Shown here in pieces: positions 43,064-52,393 of a DNA stretch of 64,000 bases (within the stretch, counting starts at the first letter, position 1; every line of letters begins with the position of its first letter). The stretch is from Gammaproteobacteria bacterium. GTDB lineage: Bacteria > Pseudomonadota > Gammaproteobacteria > Pseudomonadales > Azotimanducaceae. A model generated the notes under the pieces. That model searched no databases. It was given only the letters and a program-made list of their open reading frames with translations, and was not told where the DNA came from. The stretch is from the NCBI GenBank assembly GCA_012269545.1, contig JAAXKB010000040.1:70341-134340 (forward strand). The letters run 5' to 3'. Made by a program: the position numbers and the translations under genes.

Positions 43064-43597
43064 TTGGAGCCACAACCCAACATCGTTCTGATTGGCATGC
43101 CGGGCGCTGGCAAAAGCACTCTGGGGGTGCTGCTGGCCAAAGCCCTGGGCTATGACTTCCTTGATACCGACTTGATCATTCAGCGCCGGACCTGCCAAAC
43201 ACTGGCCGACTATCTCCGAAAACACGGTCATCAGGCGCTGCGACAATTGGAATCGGAGATTATCGCCTCTCTGGACGTGCAGCAGACCGTCATTGCTACC
43301 GGGGGCAGCGCGATCTACGGCGAGTCAGCCATGCAACACCTCAGGCATCACGGCCAGATCATTTACTTACGTTGTCCTCTGGCTGTTCTGGATCAGCGCA
43401 TCGGCAACATGCAAGACCGTGGTATCGCTGCGTCATCCGGGCAGAGCTTACACGAGATAGAAGCGGAGCGAGTTCCACTCTATGAGCAGTACGCCAACGA
43501 CACACTCGACGTGGGCAGCCAGTCCATGGACGACACCCTGACCGAACTGCTCGCCCTGACAAGGGGTCGCGGACCGAACCGGCCAACCCGCGCTTAA
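43064..43597 (+). CDS. Shikimate-kinase-like protein
   Basis: A 177-residue P-loop kinase. Walker A is GMPGAGKST at about residues 11-19, the substrate-binding aspartate is in FLDTDLIIQRR, the arginine in RQLESEI, and the ATGGSAIY motif replaces the usual ATGGG. The lid region has an arginine at NMQDRGI, and EAERVPLYEQYA is diagnostic of shikimate kinases. True AroK is usually beside aroB; here neither aroB nor other shikimate genes are present, so a second, specialised kinase is possible. The start is TTG at 43064, ten bases after the small membrane gene. Confidence 0.78.
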   Translation: MEPQPNIVLIGMPGAGKSTLGVLLAKALGYDFLDTDLIIQRRTCQTLADYLRKHGHQALRQLESEIIASLDVQQTVIATGGSAIYGESAMQHLRHHGQIIYLRCPLAVLDQRIGNMQDRGIAASSGQSLHEIEAERVPLYEQYANDTLDVGSQSMDDTLTELLALTRGRGPNRPTRA

Positions 43598-43781
43598 ACA
43601 CGCTGCGGGTCTCCGTGCAAGTTTCGCTTTGGTATACAAACGGGGGCTGCAAATGGATAATCCGAAGCTTTGCGCAACGGTGTGTATGGACCTTTATTGT
43701 TCGCCGCCCCGACCGTCGGCATGGCGAACTCAACCGTACCAGCATCGCGTGATAGCAACTTTCACCAACTTAAGGATCATC

Positions 43782-44720
43782 ATGGGGGATATCGAAAAAC
43801 TGGCGGGATCTGTGGCGTCGCTGCAGGCATCGTTTGAGGAACACCGTTACATTTGCAGCGACGAGATCGCTACAGCGGTGTTTCTTGCCTACCAGCTACG
43901 CAAACCCATTTTGATTGAGGGGCCTCCAGGCGTCGGTAAAACCGAACTTGCAAAAACCGCAGCGGAGATGTTCGCGCTGCCGCTGATTCGTTTGCAGTGC
44001 TACGAGGGTCTGGATGAATCAAAGGCCATCTATGAATGGAAATATGGCAAGCAGCTGCTCTACACCCAGGTGCTAAAAGAGGCCCTGAATGAAGTGCTCG
44101 GCGAAGCCAAGGGCTTCCGCGAGTCCGTGCAGGCGTTGCATAACTTTGGTGACATCTTCTTCTCTGAGGAATTCTTGGAGCCCCGGCCGTTGATGAAGGC
44201 CCTCAAAGAAGAGGATGGCTGTATTTTGCTGATCGACGAGATCGATAAGGCAGACCACGAATTCGAATCACTGTTGCTGGAAATTCTCTCCGACTTCCAA
44301 TTGTCGATTCCGGAAATTGGCACGATCAAGGCAGCATCGGAACCGCCACTGGTGTTCTTGACCTCGAACAATACCCGGGAAATCTCTGACGCCCTCAAGC
44401 GCCGATGCCTGCACCTGTACATTCCGTTCCCAGACGTCGAGATCGAACAGCGCATTATTGGGGCTCGCGTACCGGAGATTCCCCCAGAACTGCAAAAGCA
44501 ATTGGTGGCTTTTATCCACGAACTGCGCAGCCTCGACCTGAAAAAGATGCCTGCCATTTCAGAGACCATCGACTGGGCACGCACCTTAGTGCTGCTCCAT
44601 GCAGAAGCACTCGACCCTCAGTTGGTCAAGGACACATTGAACGTGATCCTGAAATTTCAGGAAGACATCGACAATGTAAAGACCGAAGTGCCCGCGCTAA
44701 CCGCGAAGATCGCCAGCTAG
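43782..44720 (+). CDS. MoxR-type AAA+ ATPase
   Basis: A 312-residue AAA+ ATPase of the MoxR class. Walker A is IEGPPGVGKTEL, at about residues 45-56; Walker B is CILLIDEIDKAD, near 145-156; and VFLTSNNTREISDALKRRCLH provides sensor 1 and the arginine finger. Residues 230-312 form the helical lid. MoxR proteins chaperone or load metal into enzymes together with a VWA partner, which is encoded 9 bases downstream. The ATG at 43782 has TAAGGA upstream; the longer frame to 43629 is not protein-like. Similar pairs (CoxD/CoxE) mature CO dehydrogenase, but no such enzyme is encoded here. Confidence 0.9.
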   Translation: MGDIEKLAGSVASLQASFEEHRYICSDEIATAVFLAYQLRKPILIEGPPGVGKTELAKTAAEMFALPLIRLQCYEGLDESKAIYEWKYGKQLLYTQVLKEALNEVLGEAKGFRESVQALHNFGDIFFSEEFLEPRPLMKALKEEDGCILLIDEIDKADHEFESLLLEILSDFQLSIPEIGTIKAASEPPLVFLTSNNTREISDALKRRCLHLYIPFPDVEIEQRIIGARVPEIPPELQKQLVAFIHELRSLDLKKMPAISETIDWARTLVLLHAEALDPQLVKDTLNVILKFQEDIDNVKTEVPALTAKIAS

Positions 44721-44729
44721 GTTTTGCCC

Positions 44730-46226
44730 ATGGGTATGGACCGCACCATCAGTAACTTCATTCGCGCACTCCGCAACGCTGACGTACGCGTTTCCACCGC
44801 TGAAACACTCGATGCCATCGGCGCCGTCGAGTTGGTGGGTTACAGCGATAAGGAGCACTTAAAGCGTTCTCTGTCGATGGTGCTGCCGAAAACCGCAGAC
44901 GAAAAAGTCACCTTCGACGCCTGTTTCGATCAATTCTTCCGTTTTCAAGACGTGCGCGGTGAAGTCACAAACGACAGCGCAGACAGCACCGAGCAAGACG
45001 GTGAAGAGAGCGGTGAAGGCGGTGACGGTGAAGGCGGCGGCGCTGGCGGTGATCCTCAAACGCAGAACCGCAGCAAGAAAAAGTCCAAATCCAAGGCCAA
45101 AAAGAACAATCTGTACGAAGAGGAAGAAGAGGCGGATCTGGGGCCGGGAGAGGTAACCGACGCCCACTCGCCACTAGGCAAATTGTTGATGGCGAATTCC
45201 CGGGTGGAGCTTGCTCAATCCATGGCTGAGGCCGGTGAGGCGACCAATGTCCGAGAAATCCAGATCTTCACCCAAAAAGGTTTGTACGCAAGACGCATCA
45301 TGGATCATATGGGGCTAGCGGACCTAAACAGGGAAATCAGCGATCTGCGCACGGACACCAGAGTGCCTGCACGCCGCTTGGGCCAACAGCTCAAGCAACG
45401 GCGCGATTTTTTGCGCGAACAGGTCCGAGATTACGTTGAGCAACAATTCATGCTCAATGCCGATGTGTCAGGCAAACGCCTGCGCGAAGAGATGCTGCGT
45501 TCGGTCAAGTTATCCAACGTTGAACACCGCAACTTCCGCCTGATTCAAGAAATGGTCTATAAAATGGCGAAAAAGCTGAGCACCCTGCACAGCAGACGCC
45601 GAAAAATCTTCAAGCGCGGACAGCTCAACGTACCCAAAACCCTGCGCAACAACATGTCTTACGATGGCGCAATTTTTGATCTGTACTGGAAATCGGTAAA
45701 AGTCGATCGTCCTAAGGTGTTCGCCATCTGCGACGTTTCGGGTTCTGTCGCCAATTACGCGCGATTCATGCTGATGTTTTTGTACAGCATGGACGAAGTT
45801 ATGCCCAAGGTGCGCAGCTTTGCTTTTTCTTCCGACCTTGCCGAGGTCACCGAGCTGTTCAATCGCAACAAGCTGGAAGACGCCATCTCGAAAACCCTGC
45901 ACGACTACAGCGGTGGCTCCACCGACTACGGGCAGGCCCTGTTGGATTTTAAGAAACTCTGCTTGGACGACGTCGATAACCGCACCACGATCATTATTTT
46001 GGGTGACGCGCGGAACAACCACGGTGAGGCGCATGCCGAGGTACTGAAAGAACTTTACGACCGCTCCAAGCGTGTTATCTGGCTGAATCCAGAGGCGAAA
46101 CTGGCTTGGAACACCGGCGATTCCGAAATGCGTAAGTACGGGGCGTACTCGCATCAGGTGGAGGAATGCAATTCGCTAATGCACTTAGAGCGCGTGGTCA
46201 GCAATTTATTGAGACAAACAGCCTAA
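44730..46226 (+). CDS. VWA-domain protein, CoxE-like, partner of MoxR
   Basis: A 498-residue cytoplasmic protein. An N-terminal helical part (about 1-75) leads into a low-complexity linker (about 78-140): first acidic and glycine-rich (EESGEGGDGEGGG), then lysine-rich (RSKKKSKSKAKKN), then EEEEEAD. The C-terminal half is a von Willebrand A domain with the metal-binding MIDAS residues in AICDVSGSVANYARFM, SGGSTDYGQALLDF and IIILGDARNNHG. This is the CoxE/DUF58-like layout. The ATG at 44730 was taken; TTG and ATG alternatives lie six bases on either side. It forms an obvious pair with the MoxR gene. Confidence 0.85.
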   Translation: MGMDRTISNFIRALRNADVRVSTAETLDAIGAVELVGYSDKEHLKRSLSMVLPKTADEKVTFDACFDQFFRFQDVRGEVTNDSADSTEQDGEESGEGGDGEGGGAGGDPQTQNRSKKKSKSKAKKNNLYEEEEEADLGPGEVTDAHSPLGKLLMANSRVELAQSMAEAGEATNVREIQIFTQKGLYARRIMDHMGLADLNREISDLRTDTRVPARRLGQQLKQRRDFLREQVRDYVEQQFMLNADVSGKRLREEMLRSVKLSNVEHRNFRLIQEMVYKMAKKLSTLHSRRRKIFKRGQLNVPKTLRNNMSYDGAIFDLYWKSVKVDRPKVFAICDVSGSVANYARFMLMFLYSMDEVMPKVRSFAFSSDLAEVTELFNRNKLEDAISKTLHDYSGGSTDYGQALLDFKKLCLDDVDNRTTIIILGDARNNHGEAHAEVLKELYDRSKRVIWLNPEAKLAWNTGDSEMRKYGAYSHQVEECNSLMHLERVVSNLLRQTA

Positions 46227-46311
46227 TCTGAGCACCTGCCGTATTGGAAAGGTCTCGCTTTTCCGCCAAACTCGTTGAGACTCTTTGCTCTGGATCACGT
46301 TGACTAAGCGC

Positions 46312-47976
46312 ATGTCTCCCAACCGCCAACTGGCTCAATTTTTCCTGCTCGCCTTTGCCGGTGTCGCACTGCTGATGCTCACCCTGCACTACGCGGGCAG
46401 CGCGCTTAGCGGCACCACGTCAGATGTTTCTGCGGTAGACGAAGATGCCAACAGCATTTCCATCATCATTCGTGAAGAACCCCCTCAACTGAACAGCAGT
46501 CGAGCTACGGACAGCATTTCAGGCATGGTGCTGGGACATGTGATGGAGGGCTTGGTTCGCATGGGTCTGGATGACCGACTTGAAGGCGCCGTTGCCGAGC
46601 GCTGGGAAGTGACCCCCACACAGGCCACATTCTGGCTGCGCGAAAACGCCAAGTGGAGTGACGGTCAACCAGTGACGGCCGCAGATTTTATCTTTGCCTG
46701 GCAAACCGCGCTGAAACCCGAAACCGGTTCCCAGTACGCCTTTCTGCTTTTTACTATCCAAAATGCCGAGGCCATCAATCAAGGCGCGCTGCCCGCCAGT
46801 GAGCTTGGCGTCACGGCACCAGACCCGTACACGCTGGTCATCAATCTGGCGCGGCCTGTGCCTTTCTTCGACAAAACATTGGTGTTTCCCACCTTCTTGC
46901 CCATCCGAGAAGACTTTTATAACGCCACCAACGGTCGCTTCGGCGCAGACGCGGATCAACTGCTTTACAACGGCCCATTTCAGATCAGCCAGTGGGTACA
47001 CGGCTCCAGCATGACCTTTGAGCGCAATCCGTACTTTTGGAACCAAGCCGAAATTCATCTGGATACCATTCATGTGCCTTACATCACGTCGGATGCCACT
47101 GCTTCCCTGAATTTTTTCAAGGACGACAAAATCGCAATTACCGGGCTGCAGGCGGAAAACCTTATTGAGGCCATGCGCATGGGATGGCAAATTCATCAGC
47201 ATCGCGACGGCACCGTCTTCTATCTCGAATTCAATCATCGACAGGGCCGCCCTACAGACAACCTCAATCTCCGTCGCGCCCTGCAGCTGGCCCTCGATAT
47301 GGACGAAATGGTCTACAAGGTGACCAAGCTGCCCGGCTACGAACCCGGCGTGTCTCTGTTCCCCGGTTGGCTGATGGGCGAAGAACGACTGCTACGCCAA
47401 GAATACCCGCCGCAAAAAATCACTCCCGATGCATCGCTGGCGAAACAGCATCTTAAGCAAGCACTACAAGAGCTAGGCCTCAGCGAACCACCCTCTCTTG
47501 TCCTTCTCGCGGGCGACAACCCAATTTCCAACGTGCAATCCGAGTGGGTGCAACAAACCCTGAAAACAAAGTTAGGTATCAGCGTGAAAATCGACAAGCA
47601 GATTTTCAAACAACGGCTAGCGAAAATGACCTCCGGCGATTTCGATCTAGTGCTGGCCGGCTGGGGACCCGATTACAACGACCCGCTGACCTTTGGTGAT
47701 CTGTTTGCGTCGTGGAACAAAAACAATCGCGGTCAGTACAACAGCCCAGAACTGGATGCCCTGATCGACATCGCCCAAAGCCGGCTGCAGCCGGCGGCGC
47801 GCATGCGCGCCTTCGGCGATATCCAACAGCATCTGATCGATCAGGCCGTCGTGTTGCCGATGTATGAGCGGGGGGTTACCTACGTGGTCGACCCGCGAGT
47901 CAGACAGCTCAAGCGCAGAGTTATCGGTCCTGACCCTGACCTCAGCCGCGCCTACATCGACGTCAGTGGCGAGTAA
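46312..47976 (+). CDS. oppA: Peptide ABC transporter substrate-binding protein (OppA type)
   Basis: A 554-residue family 5 extracellular solute-binding protein. The N-terminus has basic residues and then one hydrophobic helix (LAQFFLLAFAGVALLMLTLHYAG), which looks like an uncleaved anchor rather than a standard signal peptide. The mature domain starts SISIIIREEPPQLNSSRATD, with VAERWEVTPTQATFWLREN and WSDGQPVTAADFIFAWQ, all typical of OppA/MppA. The C-terminal lobe has DLVLAGWGPDYNDPLTFGDLF. It would bind oligopeptides outside the inner membrane. TTG codons at 46285 and 46300 are other possible starts. The permease gene follows by 32 bases. Confidence 0.9.
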   Translation: MSPNRQLAQFFLLAFAGVALLMLTLHYAGSALSGTTSDVSAVDEDANSISIIIREEPPQLNSSRATDSISGMVLGHVMEGLVRMGLDDRLEGAVAERWEVTPTQATFWLRENAKWSDGQPVTAADFIFAWQTALKPETGSQYAFLLFTIQNAEAINQGALPASELGVTAPDPYTLVINLARPVPFFDKTLVFPTFLPIREDFYNATNGRFGADADQLLYNGPFQISQWVHGSSMTFERNPYFWNQAEIHLDTIHVPYITSDATASLNFFKDDKIAITGLQAENLIEAMRMGWQIHQHRDGTVFYLEFNHRQGRPTDNLNLRRALQLALDMDEMVYKVTKLPGYEPGVSLFPGWLMGEERLLRQEYPPQKITPDASLAKQHLKQALQELGLSEPPSLVLLAGDNPISNVQSEWVQQTLKTKLGISVKIDKQIFKQRLAKMTSGDFDLVLAGWGPDYNDPLTFGDLFASWNKNNRGQYNSPELDALIDIAQSRLQPAARMRAFGDIQQHLIDQAVVLPMYERGVTYVVDPRVRQLKRRVIGPDPDLSRAYIDVSGE

Positions 47977-48008
47977 GCGATGCGAATGATCATTGAGAAG
48001 CCACTGTC

Positions 48009-48944
48009 ATGCTGAGCTATTTTGGCAAACGCCTGCTGCTTGGCTTGGTGACCATCTGGTTTATCGCCAGCGCCACGTTTTTTGGCATGCACGCCGTGCC
48101 CGGAGACCCCTTAGCCGGCGACAAGGCCATGACCCCGCAAATACGCGCGAACCTCGAAGCGAAGTATGGGCTGGACCAACCGCTGGGAACTCAGTATTTG
48201 ATTTATCTGGGCAACATCGCCCGCGGCGACTTTGGCATTTCCTACACCCAAGAAAACCGTCGGGTCAACGACATCATTCGTGAACACTTCCCCATTTCCG
48301 CCACGCTAGGCATTTTGGCTATCGTCTTTGCGGGTCTGGGCGGCGTACTTTGGGGGGCGCTCACCGCTTTGTACCGCAACCGATGGCCCGATGTGGTCAT
48401 CATGTTGGCAGTAATTTTAGGCATATCGGTGCCCAGCTTTGTGGTCGCCGCGATCAGTCAATGGTCCTTGGTCGGTCTTAATCTGGCTGCGGGCACGACG
48501 ATATTGCCCATCGGCGGTTGGGGCAGTGTATGGCATATGCTGGTGCCCGCCTTGGTACTGGGCTTGTCCACCATGGCTTACCTAACCCGCTTAATGCGAT
48601 CGTCGATGCTAGAGGTTGTCGGCACTGACTACATTCGCACGGCCAAGGCCAAGGGCCTACCGCCAACGCAGATTTTCAGTCGCCATCAGCTACGCAACGC
48701 CATCCTGCCGGTCATTACTGTGCTAGGGCCGGCTATCGCTGGTATTACGACTGGCGGTTTCGTTGTAGAGATCGTGTTTGCCATACCCGGCTTGGGCCGC
48801 TATTTCGTGCAGGCCATCCAGCAATTGGACTACACGGTAATCATGGGTACTACGGTCTTTTATGGTGCGTTTTTGGTCTTTATGGTCATTTTGGTGGATC
48901 TTTTCTACGGGCTGATTGATCCGCGGGTAAGGGTAGACCAATGA
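48009..48944 (+). CDS. oppB: Oligopeptide ABC transporter permease OppB
   Basis: A 311-residue inner-membrane permease with six helices. Its N-terminal helix (LLLGLVTIWFIASATFFGMH) precedes PGDPLAGDKAMTPQIRANLEAKYGLDQP, the usual OppB periplasmic loop. The EAA loop is YIRTAKAKGLPPTQIFSRHQ, followed by RNAILPVITVLGPAIAGITTGGFVVEIVFAIPGLG. Together with OppC it makes the peptide channel. The stop overlaps the oppC ATG (ATGA), so the two are translated in step. Confidence 0.93.
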   Translation: MLSYFGKRLLLGLVTIWFIASATFFGMHAVPGDPLAGDKAMTPQIRANLEAKYGLDQPLGTQYLIYLGNIARGDFGISYTQENRRVNDIIREHFPISATLGILAIVFAGLGGVLWGALTALYRNRWPDVVIMLAVILGISVPSFVVAAISQWSLVGLNLAAGTTILPIGGWGSVWHMLVPALVLGLSTMAYLTRLMRSSMLEVVGTDYIRTAKAKGLPPTQIFSRHQLRNAILPVITVLGPAIAGITTGGFVVEIVFAIPGLGRYFVQAIQQLDYTVIMGTTVFYGAFLVFMVILVDLFYGLIDPRVRVDQ

Positions 48945-50314
48945 GTTCCGCGAAGCTGAGCCCCGCCGACTTTCAGCCTCTGGTTTCAAATGGGATCGTG
49001 CAACAAATCAGCCGGCCGTCGCTGTCCTACTGGGCCGACGCTTGGCTACGCTTGCGCAAGAATCCAAGAGCCATGGCATCCTTGGGCTTAATCGCCTTCC
49101 TGCTGGCCTTTGTCAGCCTCGGCCCGGCTCTGTGGCGAATCGACCCGTCAGCCCAAGATCTGGACCAAATCGGCATCGCTCCCGGCGCAGACCGCACCGT
49201 GACCCTTGCAGCGCCTTTCGAACCTTGGAATCCGCAGCAACAACCTGCCACTCTGTCTGATAACTCCTTGGGCTTTACCCTTGCTCTGCCAGCCAGTACT
49301 CAGGCGGTCCGTTTGGCCTGGGCAGCCACAGGTGCGACGCGCCACCGGCTGTATCGCAATGTGTTCGACCCTGAGACAACCGGCAGCCTAGGTTTGCCTC
49401 TCGTGGAGCGGGATCAACCTTGGTTTGAGGACCGCCTCGATTTGCAGTCTGGCACCTACTACTACACCCTCGTGCCGCTCACTGCGGACGGCGTGGAGAC
49501 CAGTGGCGCGGTGACTCTCGCGGTTGACGTCATTCGCGTCATTTCCATCGCTCAAGCTCGGGAGCGTGGCCTCATCACTGCAGACGAGAACGTGCAACTG
49601 GGACAACGCCTTAAGCTTGCCTGGCACCCGCTGGGCACAGATTACCTAGGCCGAGACATGCTGGCTCGACTGATGTACGGCGGTCAGGTCTCTCTATTCA
49701 TCGGCATTTTTGCGCCGCTGGCCTTTGTTCTTCTGGGCGTCATTTACGGCAGCGTATCTGGGTTTCTCGGCGGCGCTGCAGACCAAGCGATGATGCGCTT
49801 CGCTGACTTCGTCGTGGCACTGCCCTTTCTGCTCTTTATGATCCTATTCAAAGTCATTTTTGGCATCGGTCCCGGCGAAAGCGGCATCTGGCCCATGCTG
49901 GTGGCCATGATCATTTTGCTGTGGCCCGCACCGGCTCGTTTGGTCCGCGGCCAGATTTTGCAGATCCGTGAAGAGGGCTACGTCAGCGCATCTCGACTAC
50001 TCGGCGGCACCACCGCGTATGTGGTGGGTCGCCATATGCTCCCCAACACCATGGGCGTCATACTAGTCACCATAACCTTTCAGGTACCAAGTGCCATTTT
50101 TACCGAAGCATTCCTTTCCTTTATCGGTATGGGTGTGGCTCCACCGACACCCTCGTGGGGGGCTATGTGTAATGAAGGCATAAAATCAATGCTGACGCGG
50201 CCTCACGAACTGATGTTTCCAGCCTTGCTGATCAGTATCACGGTATTGGCTTTCAATCTGCTTGGTGACGGGCTGCGCGATGCATTGGATGCGCGTATGC
50301 GAGGAGTTGAGTAG
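48941..50314 (+). CDS. oppC: Oligopeptide ABC transporter permease OppC with an Fn3-like insertion
   Basis: A 457-residue permease, about 150 residues longer than the family norm near 300. Helix 1 lies at about 46-65. Normally HPLGTDYLGRDML follows within 40-50 residues; here it is at about 229. The extra part (about 95-200) is predicted periplasmic and shows the strand pattern of a fibronectin type III domain: VRLAWAATGATRHRLYRN, then WFEDRLDLQSGTYYYTLVPL and GVETSGAVTLAVDV. The remaining permease core is intact, with helices after 240, the EAA loop (YVSASRLLGGTTAYVVGRHML) and SFIGMGVAPPTPSWG. The insertion may help dock the peptide-binding protein or bind cell wall. Confidence 0.9.
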   Translation: MSSAKLSPADFQPLVSNGIVQQISRPSLSYWADAWLRLRKNPRAMASLGLIAFLLAFVSLGPALWRIDPSAQDLDQIGIAPGADRTVTLAAPFEPWNPQQQPATLSDNSLGFTLALPASTQAVRLAWAATGATRHRLYRNVFDPETTGSLGLPLVERDQPWFEDRLDLQSGTYYYTLVPLTADGVETSGAVTLAVDVIRVISIAQARERGLITADENVQLGQRLKLAWHPLGTDYLGRDMLARLMYGGQVSLFIGIFAPLAFVLLGVIYGSVSGFLGGAADQAMMRFADFVVALPFLLFMILFKVIFGIGPGESGIWPMLVAMIILLWPAPARLVRGQILQIREEGYVSASRLLGGTTAYVVGRHMLPNTMGVILVTITFQVPSAIFTEAFLSFIGMGVAPPTPSWGAMCNEGIKSMLTRPHELMFPALLISITVLAFNLLGDGLRDALDARMRGVE

Positions 50315-50362
50315 TGATCATGCTTCAACCCAAGCGTAAACGAACCAACCCGAGACTCTCCT

Positions 50363-51400
50363 ATGCCTGAGCCCTTACTCAAGGTCGACAATCTGCACGT
50401 GGATTTTCAAACCTATGGCGGAGTCGTTCAAGCTGTGCGGGGCGTCAGCTTTGACGTGCATGCAGGCCAAACGCTTGCCATCGTCGGTGAGTCCGGTTGT
50501 GGCAAATCGGTCACTGTACAAAGTTTGATGGGCCTCATCCCGACGCCTCCGGGTCGCATTCACCAAGGCAGCGCGACGCTTCGGGGCAACGACATTCTGA
50601 CCTCCAAACTGATCAATAACCGCGACATTCGCGGCCGCGAGATCAGTATGATCTTTCAAGACCCGATGACATCACTCAACCCAACGATGAACATTGGTAG
50701 CCAAATTGCCGAAACCTTGGAGGTCCATCGGGGTTACAGCAAAACTCAGGCCTTCTCCCGCGCCATCGAATTGCTGGAAATGAGCAAAATTCCGGAAGCA
50801 GCGAAACGAGCGAAGCAATACCCTTTTGAATTTTCTGGCGGCATGCTGCAGCGAGCCATGATCGCTATGGCCATTGCTTGTGAACCGGCGATTTTGATCG
50901 CCGATGAACCCACCACCGCCTTGGACGTCACGATTCAGGCGCAAATTCTCGATCTGTTGAGCGACCTGCAGCGTGAAACCGGTATGGCCACCATTTTAAT
51001 TACCCACGACTTGGGGGTGGTTGCGCGCATGGCCGATGAGGTGCTGGTGATGTACGCCGGCGAAGTAGTGGAAAAAGGCAATGTAGACGATATTTTTTAT
51101 CGCTCCGGTCACCCCTATACCCACGGCCTGCGTCTGGCAATGCCATCGAACAGTCGCGAAAGTATTGGTGGCGACGAACGGACCTTGGTATCTATTGACG
51201 GATCTCCGCCGGATTTATTCGCGCCGCCCCAAGGCTGCGCTTATCACCCCCGCTGCCCCTACGCCATGAGGGTATGCGCAGAGCAAGCGCCCCTAATCCA
51301 TGAGCTTGGTGCTGGCCACCATACCCAGTGTTGGCTCCACCACGAACTGGCCGAAAAACCGCCCGCGGGCCTGATGACCAAGACGGAGGCGGGCGAATGA
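50363..51400 (+). CDS. oppD: Oligopeptide ABC transporter ATP-binding protein OppD
   Basis: A 345-residue ABC ATPase of the oligopeptide/dipeptide type. Walker A is VGESGCGKS at about residues 42-50, the Q-loop IFQDPMTSLNPTM, signature FSGGMLQRAMIAMA and Walker B ILIADEPTTALDVTIQAQ. The C-terminal extension carries the cysteine cluster GCAYHPRCPYAMRVC, the usual [4Fe-4S]-like ligand set of OppD and DppD. The gene starts 48 bases after oppC. Its stop overlaps the oppF ATG (ATGA). Confidence 0.93.
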   Translation: MPEPLLKVDNLHVDFQTYGGVVQAVRGVSFDVHAGQTLAIVGESGCGKSVTVQSLMGLIPTPPGRIHQGSATLRGNDILTSKLINNRDIRGREISMIFQDPMTSLNPTMNIGSQIAETLEVHRGYSKTQAFSRAIELLEMSKIPEAAKRAKQYPFEFSGGMLQRAMIAMAIACEPAILIADEPTTALDVTIQAQILDLLSDLQRETGMATILITHDLGVVARMADEVLVMYAGEVVEKGNVDDIFYRSGHPYTHGLRLAMPSNSRESIGGDERTLVSIDGSPPDLFAPPQGCAYHPRCPYAMRVCAEQAPLIHELGAGHHTQCWLHHELAEKPPAGLMTKTEAGE

Positions 51401-52374
51401 AACCCTTGGTTGAAATCACAAACCTCGTAAAATACTTCGACATCGGCAGCAACCAACGCGTACACGCGGTCGATGATGTCAGTTTTTCGATATACCCCAA
51501 AGAAGTCGTTGGCTTGGTTGGGGAAAGCGGCTCGGGCAAATCCACTTTGGGCAAAACCCTGCTGGGTCTTCACGATAAAACCAGCGGCAGCATCTCCTTT
51601 GCGGGCAAACAGTTACCCCAGCGGTATCAGGCCAAGGACTTTCGTGCCATGGCACCAAAAATGCAGATGATTTTTCAGGACCCGTATTCGTCGTTGAATC
51701 CCCGCATGACCGTGGGAGAAATCATCGCGGAAGGTCTCCGCCTGCAGCCAGAACTGAGCACCAGCGACGTGCAAGAGCGCGTGTTGCATTGGTTATCCTT
51801 GGTGGGGTTAAGCCCAGTTCACCAATCGCGTTACCCCCATGAGTTTTCCGGCGGGCAACGACAGCGCATAGGCATTGCCAGAGCACTTATTTTGCAACCC
51901 GAATTCGTGGTCTGCGACGAGCCAATCTCCGCGCTCGACGTGTCGGTGCAGGCGCAGGTCGTCAATCTTTTGGGGGAGCTAACGCAAGATCTAGGACTCA
52001 CGCTGTTATTTATCGCGCACGACCTCTCCATGGTCCGGTATATCAGTGACCGCATGGCGGTCATGTATCTAGGCGCCTTGGTGGAGGTGGGCTCATCCTC
52101 GGAAGTATTTTTCGATCCCAAACACCCTTATACCGAAACGCTGATTGCCTCCAATCCGGAAGCCGACCCGGAACACGAACGGCGGCGCCCATCAACGACC
52201 ATACAGGGGGAAATTCCTTCTCCGGTAAATGTGCCGGCGGGCTGTCGCTTTGCCAACCGCTGCCCTCAGGCCATGGCGCATTGCAGCAGCATCACCCCCC
52301 CACTCAAACCCGTATCGTCGGAGCCGCAGGCCGCCAAAACACCTCGACTGGTTGCCTGCCATCTCTACGACTGA
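51397..52374 (+). CDS. oppF: Oligopeptide ABC transporter ATP-binding protein OppF
   Basis: A 325-residue partner ATPase of OppD. Walker A is VGESGSGKSTLGKTLLGL, the Q-loop IFQDPYSSLNPRMTV, signature FSGGQRQRIGIARAL, and Walker B FVVCDEPISALDVSVQAQ. The C-terminal OppF extension has PVNVPAGCRFANRCPQAMAHC, again a cysteine cluster. The ATG at 51397 overlaps the oppD stop. With oppA-D it completes a five-gene import operon. No plus-strand terminator is visible after it; the hairpin at 52399-52426 is oriented for the opposite gene. Confidence 0.93.
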   Translation: MKPLVEITNLVKYFDIGSNQRVHAVDDVSFSIYPKEVVGLVGESGSGKSTLGKTLLGLHDKTSGSISFAGKQLPQRYQAKDFRAMAPKMQMIFQDPYSSLNPRMTVGEIIAEGLRLQPELSTSDVQERVLHWLSLVGLSPVHQSRYPHEFSGGQRQRIGIARALILQPEFVVCDEPISALDVSVQAQVVNLLGELTQDLGLTLLFIAHDLSMVRYISDRMAVMYLGALVEVGSSSEVFFDPKHPYTETLIASNPEADPEHERRRPSTTIQGEIPSPVNVPAGCRFANRCPQAMAHCSSITPPLKPVSSEPQAAKTPRLVACHLYD

Positions 52375-52393
52375 GCTGTCACTTTTTTGAAGC

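Noticed and set aside
45510-47238. Two long minus-strand frames of 214 and 239 codons
   Set aside because: They mirror the VWA protein and OppA genes and have no independent support.
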